Positions 1 to 13,500 of a DNA stretch of 60,000 bases are shown here, in pieces. A program made the translations under genes and the position numbers. The stretch comes from Polytrichum commune (Eukaryota; Streptophyta; Polytrichopsida; Polytrichales; Polytrichaceae). The notes beneath the pieces were generated by a model. The model did no database searches. It had not been told where the DNA came from and saw nothing but the letters and a program-made list of their open reading frames with translations. Location: the NCBI GenBank assembly GCA_950295325.1, contig OX485805.1:59000283-59060282 (forward strand). The letters are read 5' to 3'. The first letter of the stretch is position 1, and every line of letters starts with the position of its first letter.

Positions 1-893
1 TTCTGCTTTGTCACTTCATCCCAGAAAGCAACATACTTCACCTTGGAAAGAGTGGCATTCACAAAGCCGATAGGTTGATAAAGATTATCACCGCCGCCAA
101 ACGTGCAAGTGATCACCACAACATGAACTGATTTCATGAACTCTTGATCTCTTGTATCAATGTCAAATCCACTGCCAGAACACCACCCACAGTGTAGCTG
201 CATTATATTTTTTACATCAAAACTGGTAAGTCGTTGAGAAGGTGTTTGTACTCCAGCAAAATGTTGATCACCAGTGACGTATTGCAACTCCTTCACTACT
301 GAAGGTGCGGCTGGTGGAAGTTGAAGCTCTTCTATCTCATGCTCTGGAAGCAGCTGCAGACACACTGCAATGTGTCAGGTGCTCGCAATCATCCAAGAAT
401 GGGAAAATATTGAAGTCTGTCAAAAACAAATAGTGCAACTACAAATATAGTTATTATGAGAGCGAAAATTGAAGTGATAAGTTCCTTTCAAGATTGAGAA
501 ACTAACAAATATGCTAACACGACAATGGATAAGCTGATATAAGAAAGCTCGCTTACATTGGCGCACACCACCCACCATCCGTGTCGGGTTATCCAGCCTG
601 TTAAGGTTGCTTGGCTTCACCACCTTCACTACAAGATGGTGTTCTGCTCTCCCTTGCTTTGCAATTTGTACAAAGGCAACCAGCAGGAGGAGTATGAAAC
701 AAATTGTTGCAATCAGTTTCATCCCACACAGCTGATGCAATCGGCGGAGACTCAATGGATAGAATATTGACCGCATGTGTCGACGCCGTTTTTTGTCTAT
801 GTTGTCAGGACTATCTTCTATTACCACAGTAATCGCAGAGCCCTGCCCATGCCTGCACTTTCCGGCGCCACTTTGCCAGACCATCTTGACCCC
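1..893 (-). CDS. TOD1/MUCI70-like DUF616 protein, 5' part (runs off the window)
   Basis: Two exons are visible: 557-893 (start codon at 882-884) and 1-364, which continues past the window edge. The junction is clean: donor GT at 555-556, acceptor before 364, joining a phase-1 codon without a stop. Exon 1 codes about 109 residues: a basic cytoplasmic stretch (KKRRRH near residue 31), then one hydrophobic segment (about 55-74, LIATICFILLLLVAF), as in a type II Golgi protein. Exon 2 has the family signature: LHCGWCSGSGFDID, then VVVITCTFGGGDNLYQPIGF and VAFWDEVT. This matches the DUF616 family (plant TOD1 and MUCI70, glycosyltransferase-like; TOD1 has been described as an alkaline ceramidase). 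Family membership is fairly certain, the biochemical role is not. An acceptor (CTGTAG) lies 9 bases before the ATG, so an upstream exon exists, probably 5' UTR. A second in-frame ATG sits at about codon 37. Confidence 0.8.
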
Positions 894-3184
894 TACAGAG
901 AACTAGCCTTCCAGAAGTAATAGGCAAAGTTGGTGCAATGCAATAGCAATGTCTTCACTTCCTCTTGACAGTTCTGTATTAAAGAAAAAATGTAGAATCA
1001 AGTTAACGGGACACCTGGAACAATGAGTTGCCTCTAAATCAGCAGGTATACATCCTGATATGCAATGCAATTGCCAACATGAACACAAAATGTGCATAGA
1101 TGGATTTAAGGTCCATTCAGCTTTGCTTGCAATGTGAAGCCTTTATATGTAGCTGATGATTTGAACCCAAGAGAATTGAGCAATAGAACTCATGAATTAG
1201 TACTTAGCATGAATTGACATTATCCATGACTGACTGCAAAATCACATCCTTCCTCCAAGTATATGTCACCTTTGTAAAGCTCTACCTCTGGTACATATAA
1301 GTGGTACTTCATAAGACAAAACCATATGTGCATCTGTGCCAGAGCTGGAGGTAAATAGGCGTTTTACCATTCCTGATGAACCAGTACAATCACAGTAGCA
1401 AAACAGGACATTAACAGGCTTGGTACTTCGACATTCTAATTCCAGAATTGTGCAAGTTGGCAGCAGCTTATGGTCCACCAGACAAAGAACTACTACTCTA
1501 ATGAAAGACCTGGCAAAAATAGGAAAAGCTGGCAATGATAAGCTATAGGATGCGTTACTAATTACAAGGTAGTCTGAAAAAGATCAAGGATTAACTGAAG
1601 TCGCACACAGAGTGATCTTTCTCTGCTTAAGTAAGCTTCCACCTTTTTCGTTTTAAAGAGGAAATCAAAGTGAATTTATGAAACCGAAAGAAGAGTCAAA
1701 ACTTCGTGAGAAAATCTTCAAAGTCGTTAAAGGTGAGAGAAGTTGCCCAAACAAAGCACCGAACCATGATTCTGAACCCTTCAAAACACAAATTCTTCTA
1801 TTCATGGTCCAATTTGTAAGAAAATTTAATACTCTTTCCATTCAATTCAGGTATCCAGATAAAAGAGTGAGTAGATTTACACTATCCCAGAAGTCACGAA
1901 TAAGCAAACCAGGGTAAAGCCTAGACACCAGATGGGACGAAGAGCACCACCATTATAGCTCTCTCAATGTCGATCTAAGCTTGTCTGAATCAATTCATGT
2001 ACCACCCAGTTTCCGCAAACAAAAGACCCCCAATGTTGTCATCTGCAAGGTACAGGCTGAAGAAAAAGGAATATGCTGGAGACACTTGGAGAACAGATAA
2101 AAGATTGAAAACCATAATACCCAAATTCCCTGTTCCGTGCTTACTTTCCAAGTCAGGGAATGTGCGGTCATCCTGGTGAACAATTTCACAAAGAGTGGGA
2201 GCATCTGCTGCTGCCTCAAAAAATCTAACCTACTTCGATCTCAATGCTACCTTCACAGACTTTACCTCACTACAAACACCGACTCAGTGTGCGCAGATGA
2301 GAATCGAATGATGATGTGAGCGAGTAAAAACACTTCAAGCACAAGACGGAAGCACCTTGTGGTGCAATTTATGAGCATGTCCACAATTCCACATTCTTGA
2401 GGAACGAATAATCCATCTAGAACCCAAGAGCCTGAGCATAAAACTAGGGAAGACGAAACGGAGGAAAAAAAAGAAGTGATGCAATACAATAGCAACAAAA
2501 AAAATAAAGCCACGGGGTCACCAAGACCAGATATGAAGGCTTATTTACTTTATGTATGTGCATTCTTGGTGAAGATTTGTGACTCAAAGACGACATCAGC
2601 ATGGAGAGGGGAGGGATTCTTCTCACATGGTGATGGTGCGGTGGGAGCTAATCCTGGTGCCATAGCCAGCCTTTCGTAATCACTCGCTCTTCGTCTCTTG
2701 CTCTGCCTTTCTTTTCTACTCGCCCAAACGTATCTGTGGCGGCCTAAGTTATGGCTCTGTGCCAGGGTTGTTGAAAAATACTCACACACACTTCTTAAGT
2801 TCTCAATTGTACAGTATCCTGGAATTGCACAGGTTCCCACTTCGGCGGATCTCCCGAACCCTAAGTGCAGACGACTTACTACTTACTTTACTGACTGACC
2901 CACCCTCAAAAGCAAAGCGCGGGAAGATTGGTGAGAACTCCGCAGCGGAGGGAGTGTGCTGACAGCCTAGGTCGAGGGAGGCTCGGGTGAGAAGCGGAGG
3001 CGGAGCCACGGCTTCGAAGTGCCGCCCGGCGCTCTTGGAATCCCACGCCACGCGAGCCTGGAGCGACCGGGCTCACCCTAACGGTGAAACGGTGAAAACG
3101 AGCTGATTCGGCCAGCAACAGTGGCTTCAAATCTGTGCCATATTTTGTAGAGATGGAGAATTTACGAAACGATGAGGACTCCAC
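894..3184 (-). other. Upstream introns/leader and GC-rich promoter region of the DUF616 gene
   Basis: The acceptor at 894-899 requires at least one upstream exon for the minus-strand DUF616 gene. About 2900-3160 is clearly GC-rich compared with the AT-rich DNA beyond 3200, as expected for a first exon and core promoter. Open frames here, for example 2550-2840 minus with an Arg/Lys-rich stretch, could be leader exons or chance. I could not identify exact exon borders and no protein family is recognisable, so this is inference from position and composition. Confidence 0.35.
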
Positions 3185-4350
3185 ATTGTTCTATAAATAA
3201 TCAATTATCATTTCCCAAAGAGGCAAGTAAGTCAAACTTCCTATTTATAGAGTCTCCCTAATTTGAGCATCAAAATATCATGTTTTGCATATGAACACAC
3301 CCAAAACGATAATCTTAATGGCACTCAAAAGTGTTTGCAAGTGCTATGAAGTAGCACCTATCCAGCCAATCATTGCGTCCCATCTATCATGCATCGCTTT
3401 ACAATGAGCCGTTTTGGGTGCACACAAGCATCCACCCCTAGTCTAGTGCACCAATAGTGGTCATTCATTATTTTTGGGTTTTCTACCTTATTTCCACTTA
3501 GTGAATCGAAGGTTGCACCCAACTCAATGTTCACCACTCATTAATCATAAATATATTCCTTTGTAAAAGTTTAAAGCAATCTCCAGTAAGCATATACTTA
3601 CTTCTTCTTCTTTTCAAAAGATAAAAGTAACCCTTGATATTTGTAGAACATGGAATAATAGATTCATTACAAACCAACTCCAAGAAATACATAAATTTCT
3701 CCAATCATGTCACTGATGTAGAAAATACCATGGTAAAGTCAAATGTAGTTATAGTATCTAAATGTGAAAGTAACTATGATAGAGAAACATATCATGTATT
3801 GGAGTTGAATCTTATGCTTAGAAAGCTTCTAATACAATAAGTAATTAAATTTCTTTAAACAATTAAATTTGTATAAAGCATGTATGTGAGTAGTAGGCAT
3901 TGAACGTTCATTAGTGAGCGGTGAGCGGCGTTATACCTAGAAAAATCAAAGCACCCTATTGATTTGTACAAAACTAGGTGAAACAATACCCCTCCCATAT
4001 GTATATTTTGTAAGTCAAAATTCAATAAAAGCCTTGGCTACTAGATTGTAGTGTATGTACTTTGTGTATGTTATGTTGGGTCATTGGATGCAAGCATGTA
4101 TTTTCAAGAATAACAACAATTATCGGTCAAATTGCTAAAATTGGAGCATGCTATAAACTTACGTCTCCTATATCATCTAAGTAATAATAGGAGCAATGAA
4201 TTTGACAAAAATAATGATGTTATGTCTAACCCTTGGGTGAATTCAATCCAAGATCATGCACAGTATACTAATAGTGATACTTAGGAATAGGAGGGAATGG
4301 AAGACGATACATGTAGTTTCGCATGACTCTACATAGAGTACATTAAGTGA

Positions 4351-4354
<4 letters not shown>

Positions 4355-4387
<33 letters not shown>
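4355..4387. repeat. (GT)n microsatellite
   Basis: An uninterrupted GT run of about 33 bases, preceded by GTGAGTGA. The poly-TH open frame on the other strand is only the translation of this repeat. Confidence 0.95.
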
Positions 4388-4390
<3 letters not shown>

Positions 4391-5320
4391 TTCTTTTGTA
4401 TGAAAATATTTGATAATAATTTAATCAATCACGATCAATTGACATTGTTTTATGTGAACAAACTCCTCCCGTAATTTCATTTGTGCCAAGAAACTTAAGC
4501 TTATATCGTGTGCATTGTTGGCAATGTTGGCATCATTTCATTGCATTAACCTACATGTGCTACCATTCCTTCCATTTTCTTGAATGTTGAGTATGACATA
4601 AATATTCTAGTTCAATTATAGACCCTAGAATCAACCTCGTGTTTGTCAATATTCAAAGTAGAGTAAACTATTTCTTTAGGCTAATTGCTCTTTGTTTGCA
4701 TGTTATTAAAGAAACTTGGTATCCTTTATACCAAGATACCATGGGTATAGGATACTAGTGGGTGTATTTTCATATATTTCATTTACCTTCCTCATTGCTC
4801 ATATGATAGCATTCCGTGTTCTAAGACCCATCCCATTAATGAGGATTTGGGCTCATTAATTTTCCTTTGCATTTCCAAAATGTCTTGTAATTCCACTATA
4901 ATTATGGGATCCAAGTTATATCCATGTTGTTCATGTTATTTATTCCTCTCACTACTCACATGTCACAACTCACCGCTCACATGGTAGCATTCCTCGACTT
5001 AGTCCTTTATTCCCTAAGCCAAATTCCATATGGTCAGTCCTATCCCTCAATTATAACGAGTTTATTATATTTTTCACATTGTGAATAACTTAACGGTCAA
5101 TGTATACAAAATCTATTGACAAATAAATTATTTATATGATAAATCTATATAAGTATACTAAACCCTACAAAAATTAGTCTATAAACTTAAACTTATTTGG
5201 AAATCAAGAACTCAAACCATAGTAATAATGTATTGGCAATGTATGAGAACCCAAATATATGTTGGTCAATAACTATTTTTGTTCAACAAGGCACATGAGA
5301 TGATGCCTTGTAACTCTCAA

Positions 5321-5382
5321 CCCTAAACCCTAAATGTGGTCAATTTAATAGGATGCCCTTGTAGCCCTAAACCCTAAACCCC
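5321..5382. repeat. Short interstitial telomere-type motifs (CCCTAAA)
   Basis: CCCTAAACCCTAAA occurs at 5321-5334, and CCCTAAACCCTAAACCCC at 5365-5382. CCCTAAA is the Arabidopsis-type plant telomere unit. Looser variants (ACCCTAAAT) occur to about 5550. The arrays are only two units long, so this is a relic or chance in AT-rich DNA, not a telomere. Confidence 0.6.
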
Positions 5383-6225
5383 TCAATTTTCTCAAACCCA
5401 AAACCATGGATCTCCATATATGTGAGTTTGAAGCTTATGGAGAGGTTTTGGACAGTACCGTTGGGATTTAAGATCATCACAAATGAGAGGGTAGGTCACA
5501 TCAAAAGCTATAGTTTATTTTTATTCCAACTCTAAGTTTTCAACCCTAAATCTCAAAACCCTATCATTACACATTTTGGAGACTAGAGCATTTGTATTGG
5601 TATCCAACTTCAACATTAGAACCACAAGGTGCACAACACTTCACCCTTGAATATGGGCTAACATGCTTATTTCTTGAGAATCACTATTTCTTAATTGCCA
5701 TTTACAACGATTAGGCAAACCAAGGCTACCTATGTGTGGACGAACAAAGTTTTCGTCCGCCATCAAATAATGGCTGACATGGTTTAGGGTGGATATTCAA
5801 TTGAAGTCTTGAACAATTCATCATATCCTCAAATATTGTTTAATAAGTGGACTTGAGCTCTTTGATTCACCTTCTCAAGATATACAATTTAATCCTTAGC
5901 CATGGCTTGGGCCATCTAGGTAATAAAAGGACAATGTTATTGAAACAAAGCAAACTACGCAATATAAGTTTTTGCCAACTGCGTGAAATTGTGGAAAGTT
6001 CATTCATTGTCTTTGGCTCTTTAGCAAGGTACACAAGATCGAACGTCCTTATATGCAATTTGATAAAGAATCAAGATAGTCATGAAGGATCAAATTTTGT
6101 TTCATAGGTGAGATGTTCGTAGGTTAAGGATACTTAATACATGCAAACATGACATTTAAGTGTATTTAAACAAACTCTTTGTATGAAAATAATAGGGGAT
6201 GTGCACTTGTGGGAGCAAAATCATC

Positions 6226-6259
6226 AAACAATAACAATAATAACAATAATAATAACAAC
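6226..6259. repeat. (AAC/AAT)n trinucleotide microsatellite
   Basis: A run of AAC and AAT units. The poly-Asn and poly-Leu open frames across it are translations of the repeat, not genes. Confidence 0.85.
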
Positions 6260-9200
6260 CACAACTTTGATTGTTTATGTTTCATGTTCGCCAACTGCCA
6301 TATTGGTAGTTGGAGTTCTCCAAATTCATGCATAAATCCAAATATACCTAATCCTAGTTGCAAACACTTCATGTTGAATTAGGCTAAGGACTTGAGTTAT
6401 TCAAACCTCACTTGAAAGAATTCATAAGAACAATCCATCAACTCATGTGTTTGATAGGATTTGAGGTGTTACAAAGGATCAACTTTCACCACATAATTTT
6501 ATTTTGTTAAGCACAAGTATGTGTGTTTAATGCACCACTATCATTCTCATTGCATCAAGAACTAAAATGAACACTTTTTTTTGGGGGGGGGAGCATATTG
6601 TTTATAAAAGAAGGGTTACAAGGTTGATGATTTGTGTTACATCTTTAATTTAATCATGATATCATGATCAAGACTTTGGGTAACAACTTTGTAGATCCCA
6701 AATGTCTAGGTATTGCTTGGATATTGGTGCACCTTCAAACATGTTTGTAATATAATCTTGGAGCACAAAAAGTTTTTGAAGATGCAAATATGGTCCATAT
6801 GATAGCATGAACGGAAGGTTCCTTCATTGCTGCAAAGTAATGGCATCAAAATATTCTCCTTAATGAGAATATATTTTACTACAAAAAGTTATCTATAAAT
6901 TAAGTCGTGTTTGTAAAAATCATAATTCGTATGGAGTATTCCACATTTTCAAGAATATGGCAATGTTGTTGTTTCACAATAGGTTGTGAGGTTGTGATTA
7001 TTACGTGTGAGGAGGAAGAACCAACAAAATCATGTCAATCGAGCAACAAAAACAAATCAAAGAGAACAGCACTGTAAACTTTCTAAACTTCTTCTCATAA
7101 TTCATTGACTGGAGAACATGATTTAACACCAATTTGTAAATTCCTTCGATTTATCTTCTCCTTCATTATGAGGATCTGACAAATTTAATATTGTTAGGTG
7201 AATTTCATGCTTGCATAGGTATTGGAAATAAGAATAAGAGAAAATTAAATAGTCCATGGTTTTGCAAATCTTAAATTCATCCACTTTATATGTTTGGTGA
7301 AAGTTCCCATTGTTTTGGCACAAAATACAGTAATATCCACCATTCAATGATTATGGTTGATCAAGTTAGTGTGTTTGTGTTTACACGATTCTGAATGTCA
7401 TTGTCAATTGTTGGTTATCTTCTCAAAGTTGTGGAGGCATCTTGAATTCCATGCAGCAATTATTTAGTATTTGTAGTCCAAGAGACAAACTTGGATGGCA
7501 ATTTGGATTCTTGAATGTATTTTTGGTGAAAGACTTTTTGTAAATGGACCCAATTGCTCGGGTGATATCGCAACACCACCATCGCCGATTAATAGCGTAC
7601 ATATAGGTTTTTAGGTGATTTAAGTGCAAGCACGGTAAACTTGATCCTTGCCTATGTTTAAGTGAAAGTGGTTCAAAACCATACACTAAATTTGAATTTG
7701 GTGAAGAAAAAAAACATATTGATCTACAAAGCCAAGCAATTTGTGATGAAAAAATACTTTCAAGAAAAGTCTACATATTTTAGAAGACAATGCAAGTGGT
7801 GTGCAAGTAGGTGATATTAAACAAATAGTTGTCAAAATTTTGTTTAAAATACAATAATGGTTATTAAATTGATAGTTTTTTTACAATTTTTGTGACGATG
7901 CCATCAAGTATATAATAAATTTAAAAGGAATGTGTAACAAATTATGATTTCAAAGTATCTAAGTTCATGAAATTTACGTTCAACACCACATTCAATCATT
8001 TGCTTTTGATCATCACTTTTAGTGATAAGTTTTGAAGATCTCAAGTTCATATTCTACATTTGAGTATTTTACACAACAGTAAAGGTCATCATGCAAACAA
8101 ATCCAATTTAAACAACACTTTGCCACTACTTTTTGGACCTTTGACCCAAAAAAACTATGGTTCTAGTATACTGAAGCACGTACTTGGTCCATTGCACCCG
8201 TTTATTGCATTGTTATAAATAGATTGGGCAATCTAAGGTGAAAATCAATAAGTATTTAGTAACATTAACACTTAGCAAAAAAATTGCCATATTTAGATGA
8301 TGATTCCAACTTTTATACATAATCTCATAAACACAACAATTGACAATGGTTGATAGCATAGCAAACATCAAAATGAAGTCAACTTGTGTCAAATTACATT
8401 TGAGTAGACTACTGAAACTTCCCATTCCTTTTGAGTAGGTGAATTATAACTATACCCCTAACCTTATGTAGATTTGTTCTTCTTTCACAAAATTATAAGG
8501 AAACGGTGTATTTAAAGGTAAATAAAGCTGAAAACACTTGTATATTATTTGAGTACTTGAAGAGTATGATTATTTGATTGACAGGGCAAAGCACCCAAAT
8601 CTCATGAGACACCCACCTGCCCACCCTAAAGCCCATTTTTTTGCCAAGAGAATCACCAATTTTTTATTATAATTGTTACCAATATAATAGGTATTGCTAT
8701 TCTTAGGATTAAGATTAGGATAAGGATTATTTCATGTCGAATGGATCTTCTATGATATTTTGTTTGTGTATACTATGTGCTACAATCTATCATTGGTCAC
8801 ATAAACTATATACCAACTAAGAGAAAGAGAGACCACCTTTAGAAGTGCTCACCTTTAAAAGGAGACAACATCCTTCGGGGACTTTTTAATTCTCATGATG
8901 CATGTTTTAGGATTACTTAATCTTAAAAACAATCTTGAGTTCAATTCTAGACCAACTTGAAGATGAAGCAACACCCATATTTGACATTTGATGGCAACAT
9001 GCAAGACATCCTTTGTTTTGTTTCTTACAATCAAGACAAATCTACATAGCATTGAAATTAGCCATTCAATGTAGCAAACAAAATACATGTCACTTGTCAT
9101 TAAGTGAAATATTTGTACCTAAAATGTAGATACAAAAACCTTGTTACTAAAATGAAGTATTGTGAGTCAAGTTTGCAACCCAAAAGAATTCCATTTATTT

Positions 9201-10574
9201 ATTTACTTATATTTAGATTGTTATAAACCTAGTGCATCTAGGGTGCATGTGCCATGGAATGTGTGAAATGTATCTCACATACCTATTACCATTCTAAACC
9301 AAAATGCAGCACATAAGATGAGTGTGCTTGTATCAATGCATGCTCAATGACTTAGAGATCATTGTTACTAATTTGTGTCAATGGAGCCCATTCAAATGCT
9401 TATAATTCGAATCAATCAATGTGTGCAACATTTGCCTCATAGAATGTCATTTGTATGTGTGAAGATGTCTAAGCAACTAATGTTTGATGCACTTATATTA
9501 TCGATTGCTATTCCAGGAGTTGCAAGAGTATCTGAAAGATTTGGAAGTTTGGGAGCACACAATCAAGGACAAACCAAAAAATATTGCAAGCACTCCCTTA
9601 CACAACTTACATAAATTAAGGATCAAAGTTGTAACTCATGTCATTTGCACGTTAAGTTACACCTCCAACCATCCAAGGGGATCACGTAATTGGTTAAGTT
9701 ACCTAATTTTCTTGAATCCTTGAGATGGATCATGATAGGACTAGGTAAGAATCATTTCCTTCGAATGAGACTTAAAATGTGTCTTAGAAGGATTTTGAGC
9801 ATGGTAAGGCCAACATGCTCAAATTCACGTTGGATTGCCCAACGTTGTTTATTTACTTAATTATTTATTTAATATGTGTCCACCTCTTGATGATTAAGGC
9901 CGGCATCAAATGAACTTTAGAAAAAAAGACCTTATAATCATGTTAGTTTCATTTATATATTCTATTTCCTGACATATGACAAGAACAGAGGCACTATATT
10001 TTCTTCTTCTCCATTGTTCAAAGTTATAAGGATATTTATTATCATTGATGACTTTAGAAACTTTTTTCATGAAAGGTATTCTTTTGTTGTGATAGACTTC
10101 TTTTAAACCAAGAAGAAGAAGAAGTAACCTGACACTAAAAATACCATCATGTTGTTTGTAGAGAAATGAGTTTGTTGTAGGCTCCCACAAGGATACCATC
10201 GATGGTGCAACGACAAATATTTCTATAAAGGCATTTTCTTGACATCTTTAAGCAAATCAATTCCATGTTTCAAATATATATGTTTTATTGCCTTTATAAA
10301 TGTGTTGGTAGTTGCAATTCAATTCGTATGTCCTCTCTATTTCTCTCTTTCTTGACACTACATATCTCTTTCTTGACACTACACACTTACAACCTTACTA
10401 TCACACTTAGTAAGGTGCATCACCACCAAAAGTTATTACGCACATAGGAATTGATGTGTTAAATTATTGTGAAATTTATGAGCTCAAGATAGCATGTATA
10501 GGATCATAGAACCCAAGACCACAAGATGACAGTGAAGAGGTAACATTTTCATTTCTTTATATGTTATGTATCAG

Positions 10575-13500
10575 GGTAATATGTTGTTTGAAGAAGGAAA
10601 ATATGTTGAAGCCATAATGTGCTTCACTCAAAGCATTGCCATGCAACCTACACCAATCGCACTATCAAATAGAGCTTTGGCCTTACTTAAGATACGAAGG
10701 TATAAAACAAGTACTCTACTCCCAAACTTTGATGACTCTTGCATGGATTGTCAAAGGTGACTACAAAGTGATTGTAGCATGAGATCATCATGATATTTTT
10801 CATATATATAAATATCACATCCTTAGCATATCTTGGTGAATCATTATGGTAAAATGTAAATTTTTCATAATATTAAAAAATTCTTAATATTTTCAACCAA
10901 ATGTAGATGACAAATTTTTAAATTTGGTTGCATTCATCTATAAGCTTTTTGAGTTTGGATCATAAGTTCAATATGTTTATTTCAATATTTGTGTATCCAA
11001 GAGTTTGGACACGTACAATAGGTATGCAGATGCAGAATTGGATTGCACAAAGGCCATCATTTTAGATGGTAACTACGTTAAAGCTCATCATCACAGGGGC
11101 AAAGCACATAAAGAACTTCAAAATTACTTGGTAGCTGTGGGAGGTAAGATAGATTCATCCACATCAAAATGATCTTCTTAATAATCATATTAAGATGAGC
11201 AATAAATAGCATTCTATTCATTTATGAAGTAAACATGATTGATGATCTCTTTGCTTGTATGCTACTATCAAATAAAGGCAAGCATTCAATTTAAAAACAA
11301 CATGAATAAATATTTTATTGAGGTCAACACATTTATGCACTTTGTCCCCCACAAGATAAGTCATAAGATGATTGTATGATATAATCACTTATAAATTGAA
11401 ACATTGTTCATTTGTCTTCTATTTTCTTGGTTAAATATGTTGGTGACTCGACGTAATAGACTTGTAGGCTTGACAACCATAGAATATGATGACTCGTGGA
11501 TGAGAATAATAAGTGGAAGTTGGGAGAGGAATTAATGGGTGACGAGATGACAATCGGTATGCAACAGAAGTGGTGGTGGTGGTTGTCACCCTGCCATTGT
11601 CCACCATTCTTGTCTAATAAACAAACTAACTAAATCCTTTAAGAAGAATCACATGTCAAAGATTGTCTTCTTACAAAAAACATGTGCCAAAAGAAAAAGA
11701 AAAAGTGGGGGACTACAAGTGCAAATGGTGTGGGAAACCATGGGGAGGTGGCATGTATGGCATGGGTTGGACAAGGGGGGGGGGGGGGCGGGTTGATGGG
11801 TCATGGGGGGTTTATGAACATGGGCATGTGGTTATATGGGCATATAGGATTGGGTTGCAAGAATACTTATTCATATGCATGGGTTCAGTGTACTAGGACA
11901 ACATAGATCCAAGCTAGTGATCCATGTTTGTGCTAGATATGGGTGCTCAAATACGATGGAATTACTCAAAAATGATCCATGTTTATGGTAGATACCCTAT
12001 GATTATAAAGTAATTGAATGAGTTGATATTAGAGGTGAAGAGCCATGTATGCAAGGTAATCCCATCCATACAATTATACTTTGAGTCAAGTTCTTCTAGT
12101 TGGGCAACTCTACGTCCAATGATCATTTTCTCGTTGGGGGCCCACTTCAATGTTAGGATGAAAGAGGGCATCTACATGTTCCTATAAATTTTTAATGTTA
12201 AAATCGATTATAATTAGTATGCATGCTCGGCTTGATTTATCCATCATTCACTCGTTATACATTTATTTCAAGCAAAATGTATTTAGAAGTTAATGAATAA
12301 ACATTGGGATTATTAAGGATGGAATTTTCCTAAAAATTGGAGTTGTGTCACAGGTTGAAAGTTTTCATGATTGATATGTTGGCGATCACCATATGTTGTA
12401 TAAGTGTATTTGATGCAGGGTTGGCAATAGCCCGCCAAACCGCGTTGCCATGTTGATTTTCTTTTACCTTTTTCTTTCTTCAAGTTTTGGTTCTAAAGGG
12501 AAAAAACAACTTATCATTTGTTGTGCAATGTAACCTTGTGGAGCCAAAAATAATAATATTATTGCAACAATATTGATCTCACTTGCCTTTGTTTAGGCTT
12601 TGTTTCTTCATGTGGCAGATATTATGAGATAGATTTGATTACTTTTATTTTTTTCCCGCATTCATCTTTTTGTTATTTTTCCATCTTGTCTTTCTTTCTA
12701 CAACAATCATAATGTTATACATGGATGAGCTTGTCTACAATGAGCATTATATTCATATATTGGTGTGCCTCCACCATCAAATTACAATTTCAATTTATGC
12801 TATGCAATATTATTTTCAACAAGGACAAAGTTTCTCTTGTTTTCATTAAGGAAAGTACAAAAATCACCACTTATTTGAAGAGCCCAATGACCTACCAATT
12901 TAGAGAGTAGTATTTTTTGCAAACTTAATATTCTTGAGTATAATAATGTGTATAAAATATCATGAGCACTTTCAATAAATGCACATTGCATAATAAATTA
13001 CTCAAGGAGAAACTAGAATAATATGATGAAAACCTTGATTTTACATACTTTAAGAAGCAATATGGCAATAACACCACTCCAAATGTGCATATTTCACAAA
13101 CAACATAGTGTACATGCAACTTAAACATGTTTACAATAAGAGGTTTAGTCTACATATAAGGTTAGTTTGTGTCACTTCTATCATAAGGGCCATTGATAGA
13201 ACTACAAGTTTCATTATGTGCTAGTGTAATGCATAAGTCCATGTTTACTTAATACCTAGTCCAAGTTCATTATTTGACCGATTTTGCATCATGTCCAATT
13301 AACCTTGTATTCCATGAGGAGCTCCCTTAGGACTTTTTTATTAGTCAAACTTGAATTCCACCTGGACAATGCTTTCAATTGTTTATGGAATCAACTAATG
13401 GAATGCGTTTTTTGAAGTCTACTTCTGTTTCATTTTGAAAATCTATAAAAAACAAAAATTGAGATTTTGATTGCATTTGCAAGCTCTGTAGGTCTAAGCA

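Larger units (their letters stand above)
3185..10560. other. Gene-poor AT-rich intergenic region
   Basis: No open frame here resembles a known protein. The stretch is AT-rich and contains simple repeats (GT run at 4355, AAC/AAT run at 6226), telomere-like motifs near 5320-5382 and a short G run at about 6582-6591. Short open frames such as 5847-6107 and 9375-9614 (plus) have no recognisable domains. It is probably old transposon debris, but I see no element ends. Confidence 0.6.

Noticed and set aside
4243-4428. Open frame with a poly-(Thr-His) run
   Set aside because: It is a translation of the (GT)n microsatellite.
6166-6382. Open frames with poly-Leu and poly-Asn
   Set aside because: They translate the AAC/AAT repeat on each strand.
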